Notes: generated by a model not told the origin, from the sequence alone. A stretch of 64,000 nucleotides of DNA from Desulfuromonas acetexigens (GCF_900111775.1 NZ_FOJJ01000003.1:33576-97575), one strand, 5' to 3'; positions 24,851 through 33,382 are shown, numbered from the stretch's first letter. Program-made: numbers and translations.

Positions 24851-25150
24851 CTACGGCAGGCGCAGCAATCGTTCGCTGCGCCAAACCCGGACGATGCTCA
24901 GGCGTTCGGCGTCGCGGCGGTAGACAATCCGAAAAGGGGGATGAATCAGTTCCCGCAACCAGGGCTGACCGAATTCCGGGACGACCCTGCCGCGCTCGGG
25001 ATGGGCTGGCAACTTTTCGATCAAGGCGATGATTTCGCGCACAAAGCGTTCCCCGACTTCCGGCACCTGCTGTTCCCGATAATAGTCGCGGAGCCCTTCC
25101 AGGTCCGTGACCGCCGATTCGGCCAAGGTGACGGTAAGTGGCCGGGGCAT
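24851..25150 (-). CDS. ParE/RelE-family toxin
   Basis: A 99-residue toxin with the ParE pattern: VTLAESAVTDLEGLRDYYREQ, RFVREIIALIEKLPAHPERGRVVPEF, LRELIHPPFRIVYRRDAERLSIVRVWRSERLL. The GRVVPEF..LRELI..PFRIVYR core is typical. The antitoxin gene is upstream with a two-base gap. It probably poisons gyrase or cleaves mRNA. It lies beside the AT-rich cassette-like island, and its own composition is GC-rich like the chromosome. Confidence 0.87.
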   Translation of the reverse strand: MPRPLTVTLAESAVTDLEGLRDYYREQQVPEVGERFVREIIALIEKLPAHPERGRVVPEFGQPWLRELIHPPFRIVYRRDAERLSIVRVWRSERLLRLP

Positions 25151-25152
25151 GG

Positions 25153-25422
25153 CTATTTTAGCCCCAGTCGCTGCTTGGCGGTAGCCAAATCAACTTGGCG
25201 CTGGTTGTCCAGGTCGCTCAGCCCCTCGACGACCGCCCGCAGGAATGTCTTTTCTTCCTCCGACGCCTCGAAATCCTCCAGGGACTGCATGACCGCCACG
25301 CCGCGCCCGCGACTGGTCAAGAGCAGAGGGCGATGACTTTCCTGGGTCCGCCGGACGATTTTGCCGGGATTCACCTTGATGTCCGCCAGGGGGACGATGT
25401 CTTCCGAAAACTTGACGCCCAT
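25153..25422 (-). CDS. Phd/YefM-type antitoxin
   Basis: 89 residues from ATG 25422, supported by AGGAGGTGCG directly upstream; the frame is open a little further but without a ribosome site. Phd fold: KFSEDIVPLADIKVNPGKIV, then LLLTSRGRGVAVMQSLEDFE (strand-turn-strand), then a charged helical tail. It is a distant relative of the Phd-type antitoxin at 6886, sharing the DIVPL opening. It should bind the ParE-like toxin and repress the operon. Confidence 0.87.
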   Translation of the reverse strand: MGVKFSEDIVPLADIKVNPGKIVRRTQESHRPLLLTSRGRGVAVMQSLEDFEASEEEKTFLRAVVEGLSDLDNQRQVDLATAKQRLGLK

Positions 25423-25576
25423 GAACGCACCTCCTTTATGACCACTTGATAGCACCTGTAAAGAGGCCCGTCAAGCGAACACTTCCACGTCCGGTTCCGG
25501 CCCTATCACGCGCGAAAGGTGGCCGTAGGCTTTCGATTAAACTGCCATATTATGTATCCTGTCCGCGGAACTCCCC

Positions 25577-26659
25577 CTACTTGTGAGGCCATCCATCATC
25601 TTCGTCAGCAGAAACATAGACGTCAGTAGGCGTTTGTATCCTGAACTCATCAATTTCAAAATCATGCGGATCTTCAATTTCAAAGGTAAAAGTCAAGTCT
25701 ACCTGCACTATTTCTGAATCTTCCACAGTTTTAGATACCTTTTCCCATGGGATTAACACCTTGTCTTCACTGTCATAAGATGCAGTGTCTAGATTGTCAT
25801 ATTCAACGTCTGCCGCATAATCTACAGTAGTAGTTATTTCAACATGCGCCTTTCCTGTTTGGCCTTCAGAAGGTGGAGTCAGTGCAAGTAAAGAAACTGA
25901 TAGCTCACCGACACTATCTACAGTTACGTCATAAACTTCGCCATCTTGATCATCTAAAACAAATCCTAGTAGCCCAAAGTCTTCCTTGATTCGTTCCAGT
26001 ATTTCTCTTTCGTTTTTATGCAATAGCTCTTCGGCCAATGGTGCTAGTTTTTCAAAATAAAAAGTAACGTCATTTAAGCACTGCTCTAATGATCCTTTCG
26101 CTATAAGGTTCTTGAAGCTGTCTTCAATACCCTTCATATCCTTATCATTACTGACAACATATAATTGTTGCCCCTCTTCGTCGGCCCAATCATTTAATGC
26201 AGAAAGAACAAAAGCATCAGGAAATTCTGATTTCTTTTTCCCTTCTCTAAATGGCAATGCGGAATTAAAATAAAGGGTGAATACTTCCTTTGTAATTGCT
26301 CTGTCGACTGGCACAACGACGGCCCCAACTTCAGCTGAGAATGCTTCAAATTGTTTTATAATTTCCTCGGTGATTGATTCAAAATTGGGGTCTTTAAATA
26401 CAGGCGAATAAGTATCTCCTAAATTTTTAAAAATTTTCGCTTGATTACGCGATTTCTTTATCGCCTGTATAGCAGCTGTTGTTTCTTCTCTGATATTTGC
26501 TTTTACTTCTTCTATAGTCACGTCCGTCAATAAAATACGGATTCTGCCTTGATTCACCGACTCTCTTAGAGCGACAAATGCTGGATGACCATAGAAAAAA
26601 TTCATTTTGATGAAAATTGAAGTGTCGATAAAAACGTTTATTGTCTCAAATCCGGTCAT
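25577..26659 (-). CDS. PIN-domain (DUF4935-like) ribonuclease-like protein with beta-rich C-terminal domain
   Basis: 360 residues. The N-terminal PIN domain (about 1-185) keeps the acidic pattern: Asp in NVFIDTSIFIK (12), Glu in TIEEVKANI, Asp in FPDAFVLSAL and Asp in VVSNDKDM. This is the long DUF4935-like form rather than the VapC form. Residues about 225-360 form a separate acidic, beta-rich domain (VDYAADVEYDNLD, VDLTFTFEIEDPHDF) that I do not recognise. The gene is much more AT-rich than its surroundings and starts 20 bp after an attC site, the position of a cassette gene. Likely an RNase effector; target unknown. Confidence 0.7.
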   Translation of the reverse strand: MTGFETINVFIDTSIFIKMNFFYGHPAFVALRESVNQGRIRILLTDVTIEEVKANIREETTAAIQAIKKSRNQAKIFKNLGDTYSPVFKDPNFESITEEIIKQFEAFSAEVGAVVVPVDRAITKEVFTLYFNSALPFREGKKKSEFPDAFVLSALNDWADEEGQQLYVVSNDKDMKGIEDSFKNLIAKGSLEQCLNDVTFYFEKLAPLAEELLHKNEREILERIKEDFGLLGFVLDDQDGEVYDVTVDSVGELSVSLLALTPPSEGQTGKAHVEITTTVDYAADVEYDNLDTASYDSEDKVLIPWEKVSKTVEDSEIVQVDLTFTFEIEDPHDFEIDEFRIQTPTDVYVSADEDDGWPHK

Positions 26660-26678
26660 CTTGAATACCTTATTTGTC

Positions 26679-26735
26679 GCATAACGCCAGAAGCCTGACC
26701 GGCGGTTTTTGGGCCGGTCTTGGCGCTAGTTGGAC
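26679..26735 (-). mobile_element. integron attC recombination site (57 bp)
   Basis: Read on the minus strand: R'' box GTCCAAC (26735-26729), L'' GCGCC, stem AAGACCGGC with an offset complement GCCGGTC..CTT, L' GGCG and R' box GTTATGC (26685-26679). The boxes fit RYYYAAC and GTTRRRY with one mismatch. Length equals the minimal attC size. The 16 bp after the upstream stop and 20 bp before the downstream ATG are what a cassette junction shows. Confidence 0.75.
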
Positions 26736-26750
26736 ATTGTTTCTCTCCAG

Positions 26751-27647
26751 TTATGACAGCACCTCATCCGACTCCTCCTCCAGCTCCCAGTTATCTAAAT
26801 CAATAACGGTCTCTTCGCTTTCAAATTTTTCATCAACTCTCATCTTATTAATTCTCAAGACATTTGTCTGAAGGCCTTTTTCTTTAAAAGGAATAATTTC
26901 ATCAAAATACAATTCTATAGCTGGATTACCATTGGATTTAAAAAGTAAAGATTTTTCATTCTTTTTTATTTCTAGCCCAATCACTATTTCTAGACGTTGA
27001 AAAAAAGCTTCCTCTATATACAACTTGTTCACTGAGAATCCTGATTTACTTCCTTTTGCATCAATAGTGTATGCTTTAGCGAATGCAGTATTCATCTGGA
27101 ATTCAGCTGGGTTATATAGAAAGTTTTGTTCCAAAAGTTTTTTACCAAACTCACTCGTTGTTTCTCCATGCGACAGTATTGAATTGCCTGTAAAGTAAGT
27201 CGGAGAATATTGAATTCTCTCTCCACCTGCAAGAACAGTCCTTATTCCAAGTCCGTGTGATGAAGTGACTCGAAGTAGAGTTAAATGTCCAAGGATTAAA
27301 TCTCTGACATAAAACACAGCTTGAATGATGTTTATATACTTTGGTGTCGCTAAATCTACAGTTCTAGCCACTCCATCATTGATTATAAGCACGTTTTCAT
27401 ATGGATCCGGTTTAACACCGATCCAAAATGGGTGGCCTACACATCGGTAGACTTCACTTAGCAAGTTGATTGTCCCTGATTTCTGCAGAACTTTAAGGTC
27501 CCAAGAGCATTTTTCTAATTGAGACCCATAGCCGCATACGTCCATCCACCCACTTACGCATGGTACTGGTTCGAGTTCCCCAGCCCTTGCTCTTTTGGCC
27601 CAATTCAAGGCCTGCTGAAATTCTTTCTTTTCAAAAGGGGTTGGCAT
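26751..27647 (-). CDS. nucleotide-cyclase-like protein of unknown role
   Basis: A 298-residue, AT-rich gene. No family is named with certainty, but the order of elements resembles a class III nucleotide cyclase: GWMDVCGYGSQLE (33-45) with Asp36, LIINDGVARTVDL (87-99) with Asp91 as the second metal ligand, GLGIRTVLAGGERI (132-145), and FQMNTAFAKAY..DAKGSKSG (183-203), as in the RGGI..G and N.A..LE parts of cyclases. The C-terminal 80 residues are different and acidic. It ends 16 bp before an attC, so it is the gene of an integron-type cassette. It could make a cyclic nucleotide signal, possibly in defence; this is inference. Confidence 0.5.
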   Translation of the reverse strand: MPTPFEKKEFQQALNWAKRARAGELEPVPCVSGWMDVCGYGSQLEKCSWDLKVLQKSGTINLLSEVYRCVGHPFWIGVKPDPYENVLIINDGVARTVDLATPKYINIIQAVFYVRDLILGHLTLLRVTSSHGLGIRTVLAGGERIQYSPTYFTGNSILSHGETTSEFGKKLLEQNFLYNPAEFQMNTAFAKAYTIDAKGSKSGFSVNKLYIEEAFFQRLEIVIGLEIKKNEKSLLFKSNGNPAIELYFDEIIPFKEKGLQTNVLRINKMRVDEKFESEETVIDLDNWELEEESDEVLS

Positions 27648-27684
27648 CCTGTTAATTCCTCATTTGTTCAACTCGTTATTGACC

Positions 27685-27708
27685 GGTTCACGCGCGTGCG
27701 CGTGAACC
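27685..27708. repeat. perfect 11-bp inverted repeat with 2-base centre
   Basis: GGTTCACGCGC and GCGCGTGAACC around GT. It lies 38 bp upstream of the cyclase-like gene, next to a GTTGAAC box (minus strand, 27672-27666). It could be an operator or part of a degenerate recombination site. Confidence 0.6.
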
Positions 27709-27842
27709 GTCGATCTCCCCCAATGGAACACTTCACCCGCAAGGACCGGCGACTGTGCCGAAAGGGTATATCGATCGACAAGGCGAGTCAACGCCGGAAA
27801 AGAATCGCCTAACCTGCATCCAACTTTCGCAAACGTCCGAAG

Positions 27843-27884
27843 AAACGGCAAAGGCCACCCAACTTCGGGTGGCCTTCGCCGTTT
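27843..27884 (-). terminator. terminator of the glutamate synthase operon
   Basis: An 18-bp stem with one mismatch: AAACGGCAAAGGCCACCC (27843-27860) with GGGTGGCCTTCGCCGTTT (27867-27884), 24 bp after the operon's last stop. Confidence 0.8.
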
Positions 27885-27907
27885 CATCGGATTTGCGGCA
27901 ATCGCCG

Positions 27908-30220
27908 TTACACCATCAACTCCATCGCCCAAATGCCGCAGGGGCAGATGCCGGCGCAGAGGCCGCAGCCGATGCAGAGGTGGTCGTCGGAGACGTATTC
28001 GTAGCCGCCGTCGGCCATCTCGATCCGGCGGATCGCCCCTTCGGGACAGGCTTCAAGGCACATGGAACAGTCGCGGCAGGTGCCGCAGGAGAGACAGCGG
28101 TTGGTTTCGTCCATGGCGTCGGTGACGCAAAAGCGGCCGCGGTTGCGCGGACGGAAGAGCTCTTTGGAGAGGCAGCTCTGCGGGATCATCTCCGGCTTCT
28201 TTTTCGCCGCCAGTTCGCCGCCGGCGAGGAAGGTGTCGATGGATTCGGCCGCTTCGGTGCCGTTGCCGATGGCGTGGGTGAGCAGGCCGGGTTGGATGGT
28301 GTCGCCGATGGCGAAGACACCGGGGGCCTTGACCGCCTGCCCGCAGCCGTCGACCGCCATCATCCCCTTGTCGCTGAGCCACTCGCGGGGAACGAAAGAA
28401 AGGTCGGGGCGCTCGCCGATGGCGATAATGACCGTATCCGCTTCGAGCAGGCGGCCATCCTTGCCGAGGACGCCCTTATCGGTGATCTTCTCGGTGAAGA
28501 AGGGCCAGAGAATTTTCCCGCCGAGGGCCTGGACATGCTCGATCTCGTTGGGATAGGCGGCCGGGCGCTGCACGTCGATGGCCGTCACCTGCTTGGCGTC
28601 CATGGCGTAGGCGCCGAGGCAGACATCCATACCGGCGTTGCCGGCGCCGATTACCACTACCCGTTCGCCGACCTTGGGCTTGCGTCCGGCGTTGACTGCC
28701 TTGAGAAAGTCGAGCCCCTTGAGCATCCGCTCGTGACCGGGGAAAGGAATCACCACCGGGTTGTGGGCGCCGCTGGCAATGACCACGGCATCGTTTTCGG
28801 CGTGGAGCTTTTCGAACAAGGGCGCGTCAACCAGAGTGCCGACATGGATCTCGACCCCCATCGCCTTGATCCGCTCGATCTCGGTGCGCAGAACCTGGCG
28901 GGGCAGGCGCTCGTCGGGGATGACCTGCATCAGCTTGCCGCCAACCTCCTTGTCGGCCTCGTAAACGATGACCCGATGGCCGAGGAGGCGCAGCTTCCAG
29001 GCCGCCGCCAGGCCGCCGGGACCGCCGCCGATGACCGCCACGGTCTTGCCGCTGTCGGGTTTGGCCGTTGGCGCGGCGGCGTCGAGGGAGAGCCGGCCGA
29101 GTTCCTTCATCGCCACCGGATGGTCGAGTTGGCGGCGGGTGCAGGCATCCATGCACAGATTGGGACAGACCTCGCCGCAGACGCTCCCGGGAAAGGGGGA
29201 ATAGTTCAGCACCAGTTCGAGGGATTCCTTCACCTTCCCCTGGCGCAGCAGCTTGATGCGCTCCTGGGTGGGGATCGCCGAGGGGCAGCTCGCCTGACAG
29301 GGGGCGGCGTAGCGCTTGTCCTGCCAGTGGGGCACCTTGAGCCGGTCGTCGCCACTGTTGACCAGTCCGGCGACCTGCGCGTAATCGTCCCGCACCACAT
29401 CGCCGAAAATCCCGCCCTCGACCCACTTCTCCCGGCGGAATTCGCGCATGGTCGGGCGGCTGTGATGCTTGCGCTCTTCCAGGGTCTTGGCGACGATCTT
29501 GCGCCATTGGGCAAAGTGGGTGAGCTTTTCGAGCAGCTCCGGACGCTCGATCTTGTCGAGAAAGACCGGCATCTGCTCGGCCAGAAAGCTCCGGTCGGCT
29601 TCATCGAGATCGAGCAACCAGACATCGTCGGACAAGCCGGAGACGGGGCCGCGCAGATAGATGGTGCCGCCGACCATGCCGACGCAGCTGCGGTCGCCGA
29701 GGACCGAATCGAGATACTCCCGGCCATAACCGCAGATCACGGCGATGCCGCCGCCCATGAACTCGAAGGAGAAGGAGCCGGTGTTTTTCAGCACCCAGAA
29801 CTGGGGCGGTTCGTAGGCCGGGTCGTGCTTCATCAGCGCGCCGCTGCGCACCCCGACCCGTCCGGCGACGTAGATCTTGCCGCCGGCGGCGCAGTGGGCG
29901 GTGGTGTCGCCGCCATCCCCCTTGATGACCAGGGTGGCGCCGGCGTTGAGCCAGCCGGCGTCGGCGCAGGCCGAGCCCTCGACGACGATCTCGGTGCCGT
30001 CGAGACCGAAGGAGCCGACCCGCTGGCCGGGGTTCTTCACGGTGAACTTGAGGGGCGAGCCGTCCTCGGTCCACAACGGCCCGCCGATGTTGTGATGCCC
30101 CGAGGAGAGAACTTCGAACTCCGTCTCCCCCGCTTCCAGGGAATGATAGATTTGCTGCAGCAGCACCTGGGTGGAAATGCGCTGATTCTTATCGTCAAAA
30201 CCGATGATTTGAGCTGCCAT
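27908..30220 (-). CDS. glutamate synthase: GXGXG domain fused to NADPH-oxidoreductase (GltD-like) with ferredoxin domain
   Basis: 770 residues from ATG 30220 (GGAG nine bases upstream). Residues about 1-240 are the GltB C-terminal GXGXG beta-helix domain (GLDGTEIVVEGSACADAGW, GGDTTAHCAAGG, FMGGGIAVICGYG). From about 300 comes a GltD-type region: N-terminal Fe-S cysteines (CQASCPSAIPTQ, CGEVCPNLCMDAC), FAD loop VAVIGGGPGGLAAAW and NADPH loop VVVIGAGNAGMD. The end has two ferredoxin-like cysteine groups (CGTCRDCSMCLEACP, CIGCGLCAGICPCG). It supplies electrons for glutamate formation. The fusion of two usually separate parts is characteristic of split, archaeal-like synthases. Confidence 0.88.
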   Translation of the reverse strand: MAAQIIGFDDKNQRISTQVLLQQIYHSLEAGETEFEVLSSGHHNIGGPLWTEDGSPLKFTVKNPGQRVGSFGLDGTEIVVEGSACADAGWLNAGATLVIKGDGGDTTAHCAAGGKIYVAGRVGVRSGALMKHDPAYEPPQFWVLKNTGSFSFEFMGGGIAVICGYGREYLDSVLGDRSCVGMVGGTIYLRGPVSGLSDDVWLLDLDEADRSFLAEQMPVFLDKIERPELLEKLTHFAQWRKIVAKTLEERKHHSRPTMREFRREKWVEGGIFGDVVRDDYAQVAGLVNSGDDRLKVPHWQDKRYAAPCQASCPSAIPTQERIKLLRQGKVKESLELVLNYSPFPGSVCGEVCPNLCMDACTRRQLDHPVAMKELGRLSLDAAAPTAKPDSGKTVAVIGGGPGGLAAAWKLRLLGHRVIVYEADKEVGGKLMQVIPDERLPRQVLRTEIERIKAMGVEIHVGTLVDAPLFEKLHAENDAVVIASGAHNPVVIPFPGHERMLKGLDFLKAVNAGRKPKVGERVVVIGAGNAGMDVCLGAYAMDAKQVTAIDVQRPAAYPNEIEHVQALGGKILWPFFTEKITDKGVLGKDGRLLEADTVIIAIGERPDLSFVPREWLSDKGMMAVDGCGQAVKAPGVFAIGDTIQPGLLTHAIGNGTEAAESIDTFLAGGELAAKKKPEMIPQSCLSKELFRPRNRGRFCVTDAMDETNRCLSCGTCRDCSMCLEACPEGAIRRIEMADGGYEYVSDDHLCIGCGLCAGICPCGIWAMELMV

Positions 30221-30235
30221 ATCTTTATTCTCCAA

Positions 30236-30329
30236 GAAGGAAAAAGGTAAAAGGTGAAAGGAAAAAGGAAGGGCAAGATCGATTTTTACTCGCCTTTAAC
30301 CTTTGTCCTTTAGCCTTTATCCTGCCTTT
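30236..30329. repeat. heptamer-repeat quasi-palindrome between glutamate synthase genes
   Basis: The left arm is a run of 7-mers of the form AAGGNNA; the right arm is a run of 7-mers ending CCTTT. The arms are about 35 bp, complementary overall, and separated by GGGCAAGATCGATTTTTAC. The same architecture with other 7-mers occurs at 45435-45506. Confidence 0.7.
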
Positions 30330-31973
30330 CTAACAAACGTACTGGATCTGCAACCGCTCCGCTACGCCCCGGTCGGTGGCGACCAGGGCGTCGGCGCGTC
30401 CGACGGGCAACGACGAGTTGCCGATGGGGGCCATCAGCTTCCGCAGTTCCTGATCCATGGCCAGAAAGTAGTTGACGATGTTCTGCGCCGCCTTTTCCGG
30501 GTCGAGACGATGGACCAACCGGGGCTCCTGAGTGGTGATGCCGACCGGGCAGAGGCCGGTGTTGCAGGCATTGCAACGCCCCATCTCGTTGCCAATGCAG
30601 CCGGCCATCTGCAGAATCAGCTTGCCGGTGAAGACACCGTTGGCGCCGAGGGCGATCATCTTGAAGGCATCCGCCGCCAGATCGCCAGCGCGGCCGAGAC
30701 CGCCCGCCGCCCACAGAGGGATCTGGCCCTGGCGCCCCTGGCTGACGGCGGCCAGGTAACAGTCGCGCAATTTGGAGACGATGGGATGGCCGGTGTGGTC
30801 GAGGGAGACCTCATGCGCCGCGCCGGTGCCGCCGTCGATGCCGTCGAGGAAGAAGCCGCCGACGATGTTGTAGGGGTCGCGCACCAGGTTGTTGAAGACG
30901 CTGACGCTGGTGGCCGAGGCCGCGACCTTGATCGCCACCGGCACCCGGAACTTGAAGGCGGCGTTGAAGGAGAGGAACATCTTCTGCACGCTCTCCTCGA
31001 TGGAGTAGAGCCCCTGATGGTTCGGCGGGCTGAGCAGGTCGGCCTTGGGCACGCCGCGAATGGCCTGGATGTGCTCGGCGACCTTCTGCGCCATGAGCAG
31101 GCCGCCGTCGCCGGGCTTGGCCCCCTGGCCGATCTTGATGAGAATGCCGGCGGGATCCTCGACCATGTGCGGCATGGCCTTGACGATGCGGTTCCAGCCG
31201 AAATGGCCGGAGGCGATCTGCAGAATCATGTATTTCAGATATTTCGACTTGAGCAGGCGCCCCGGCATGCCCCCTTCGCCGCTGCACATGCGCACCGGCA
31301 GACCGCATTCCTCGTTGAGATAGGCGGTGGCCATGGCGACCGCTTCCCACATGCGCCAGGAGAGGGCGCCGATGGACATATCGCCGATGACCACCGGATA
31401 GATCCAGCGCACCGGCGGTGCCTGGCCATCCGGCTGCAGTTTGCCGTCGGTGCCGATTTTGAAGGGGAGCTTGCCCGGCGGCATGATGCGGCCGAAGGGG
31501 GCGAGCAGATCAAAAGTATGGCGCTGGGCGTCGAGGCTCGGGTCGGTCATCTGGGAGATGCGCCCGACCCGCAACTTATCCAGGGTGCGGGTCCCAGCTT
31601 CAAGGTTCTTGCGCCCGCCGCGTTTGACGGAATCCCCGGCCACGCAGCGGGTGACGATGGGGTGGCGGGTGTCGGGGTTACGCGCCGGCGCGATGGCGTC
31701 GTTGGGGCAGACCTTGGTACAGATGCCGCAACCCCGGCAATACTGGGTGAGATTGCGCACCTGGCGGATCACCGGCACCGCCGAGAAACGCTGCTTCGGC
31801 TCGGGCAGATCCCCCTCGGAAAAGACCATGCGCCGACGCTCGACCTTGGGCTCGATCGCCCGGAAGGAGCAGGCCGCGACGCAGGAGCCGCAGAGGGTGC
31901 AGCGGGAGGCGTCGTAGCGAATGACCCAGGGCAGGTCGTTGGCGGTGATATCCTGAACTTTTACTGTCTCCAT
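30330..31973 (-). CDS. glutamate synthase central FMN/Fe-S domain protein (GltB2-like)
   Basis: A 547-residue central synthase unit. An N-terminal ferredoxin pair (CTLCGSCVAAC about 25-35, CRGCGICTKVCP about 78-89) is followed by the FMN-binding TIM barrel with IYPVVIGDMSIGALSWRMWEAVA, EGGMPGRLLKS, KIGQGAKPGDGG and GIDGGTGAAHE, and the CNACNTGLCPVGITTQ segment near 445-460. It makes glutamate from 2-oxoglutarate and ammonia delivered by the glutaminase subunit. It overlaps that subunit's gene by 13 bp. Normal for archaeal-type synthases. Confidence 0.92.
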   Translation of the reverse strand: METVKVQDITANDLPWVIRYDASRCTLCGSCVAACSFRAIEPKVERRRMVFSEGDLPEPKQRFSAVPVIRQVRNLTQYCRGCGICTKVCPNDAIAPARNPDTRHPIVTRCVAGDSVKRGGRKNLEAGTRTLDKLRVGRISQMTDPSLDAQRHTFDLLAPFGRIMPPGKLPFKIGTDGKLQPDGQAPPVRWIYPVVIGDMSIGALSWRMWEAVAMATAYLNEECGLPVRMCSGEGGMPGRLLKSKYLKYMILQIASGHFGWNRIVKAMPHMVEDPAGILIKIGQGAKPGDGGLLMAQKVAEHIQAIRGVPKADLLSPPNHQGLYSIEESVQKMFLSFNAAFKFRVPVAIKVAASATSVSVFNNLVRDPYNIVGGFFLDGIDGGTGAAHEVSLDHTGHPIVSKLRDCYLAAVSQGRQGQIPLWAAGGLGRAGDLAADAFKMIALGANGVFTGKLILQMAGCIGNEMGRCNACNTGLCPVGITTQEPRLVHRLDPEKAAQNIVNYFLAMDQELRKLMAPIGNSSLPVGRADALVATDRGVAERLQIQYVC

Positions 31974-33067
31974 CTGTGCACCTCCAGCTGATTATCGATC
32001 ACCACCGTTTCCCGCTCGTGGGGGTAGATATCCTTCTCCCAGTTCCGCTCCGGCAGGATTTCGTTGATGCCGCAAACCTCCGAGGAAATCACCACGGTGT
32101 CGGCGTCGCGGCCGACCACCACCGGCCGCAGCTTCTTGGTGTCGCAGCAGGTGAAGAGGGTGTTGTCGGGCAAGACACCGATGATGGTATTCGGCCCGTT
32201 GATTTCCAGATGCGCCAGGGACTGGCGGATGGCCAGAAGCGAATCCCGGTCCTCGCGGCCGTCGATCTCCTCGAAGGGGAGCGGCGTGATGACGTGCTTG
32301 TAGTAAGAAAGCGGCCAGCCGAGGTGGCGATGGACGTAATGCAGGCTGTAGAGAAAACACTGGGAGTCGGACTCGAAACCGATGTAACCCCGGTGCAGCT
32401 TGCGCTGCAACTCCACATTCTTGAGATAAAAGGTGTTCTCGCCGTTGGCCAGGGCGGTGTAGCCCTGCAAAAAGAAGGGATGGGCGGCGTAGCGGACGAT
32501 GTCGTAATTGGTATTCTGCCGGCACTGGGCGGTGATGACCCGGGCGGTGAAGCGGTCGTTGGGCTCCCAGAGCTTGAAATAGGTGCCGATATCCTTGGGA
32601 TCGCCGATCTCCTTGAGGGTCACGACATCCGGCCAGAAGGAGTAGACGTAGCCCTGGTCGTCCTGTTCCAGCGCCCGACGGAGCTTCAGGCGCATGTCGA
32701 GGAGCAGGTCTTCCTTGGTCTGGCGATCTTCCTTTTTGTAGAACTTGGGGTAGTCGTAGGTCTGGAAGATGTAGTTGGGCATGGCGTTGATATCGAGCCC
32801 GGGTCGGGGATCGGTCTCCGGCATCCACTGCATCACCCGCTGGAAACCGGCGGCGTGGAGCATGTCCTCGGCGATCCGCACCCCTTCGTTGGTGCAGGCC
32901 AGGGAGAGAGTCGGCAGATGTTTGTAGGGCTCGAAAATACCGCCGAGGTCGTGCATGACCATGGCGAAACCCGAATTGTCGTGCCCCTTCTGCTGCGACT
33001 GCATGAGCAGCAGGGCCTGACTGGGGTGAACGTAGTTACGGCTTTTGATGGCTCCGATACGACACAT
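31961..33067 (-). CDS. glutamate synthase glutaminase subunit (class II amidotransferase, GltB1-like)
   Basis: 368 residues. The start is set at ATG 33067 (MCRIGAIKS), two codons inside the longest frame that begins TTG, because class II amidotransferases need Cys2 exposed as the N-terminal nucleophile; AGGAGA lies eight bases upstream. HDNSGFAMVMHD (about 29-40), ANGENTFYLKN and GFESDSQCFLYSLHYVH match the family. It releases ammonia from glutamine for the FMN subunit downstream. First gene of the three-gene synthase operon, 79 bp downstream of a sigma-54-like element. Confidence 0.9.
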   Translation of the reverse strand: MCRIGAIKSRNYVHPSQALLLMQSQQKGHDNSGFAMVMHDLGGIFEPYKHLPTLSLACTNEGVRIAEDMLHAAGFQRVMQWMPETDPRPGLDINAMPNYIFQTYDYPKFYKKEDRQTKEDLLLDMRLKLRRALEQDDQGYVYSFWPDVVTLKEIGDPKDIGTYFKLWEPNDRFTARVITAQCRQNTNYDIVRYAAHPFFLQGYTALANGENTFYLKNVELQRKLHRGYIGFESDSQCFLYSLHYVHRHLGWPLSYYKHVITPLPFEEIDGREDRDSLLAIRQSLAHLEINGPNTIIGVLPDNTLFTCCDTKKLRPVVVGRDADTVVISSEVCGINEILPERNWEKDIYPHERETVVIDNQLEVHRWRQ

Positions 33068-33145
33068 GGGCAAAGTCTCCTGTGCGGGCGAGAGGACGGG
33101 GGCGACAACTCAATCTGGCCATCGACCGGGCGCACGGTGAACATA

Positions 33146-33161
33146 TGCAAAAAAATATCCA
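33146..33161 (-). promoter_or_regulatory. sigma-54-like promoter of the glutamate synthase operon
   Basis: Minus strand TGGATATTTTTTTGCA: GG and GC are separated by exactly 10 bases and the -12 box is TTGCA. This would fit nitrogen control. The -24 box is only TGG rather than TGGCAC. The rest of the 371-bp gap (33074-33444) is AT-rich, with only the terminator below. Confidence 0.5.
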
Positions 33162-33382
33162 ATCATCTAAAATTTTTTCAGAAGAAACCGCACTGAAACA
33201 TTTAATGGCTGTTATTATTAGATTATTTATTGATAGGAAGAGTTGAAAACAACCCACGAAAGGAGAAATAAGCCCACTAACGGCCTGAATCAATTTACTC
33301 ATTCAATGTATTTTATTACTTGATAAATCGCGCGCTCCGTCGCCGAGAACTTCTCCGCCCCGTTCGCCGACATCCCGATTTC

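Noticed and set aside
24770..25560. Second and third attC sites around the ParE/Phd pair
   Set aside because: A GTTGAAC box exists near 24835, but no partner RYYYAAC box or paired stem was visible.
27755..30250. 831-codon plus-strand open frame opposite the GltD-like gene
   Set aside because: Shadow frame caused by GC codon bias; no ribosome site and it starts inside the terminator region.
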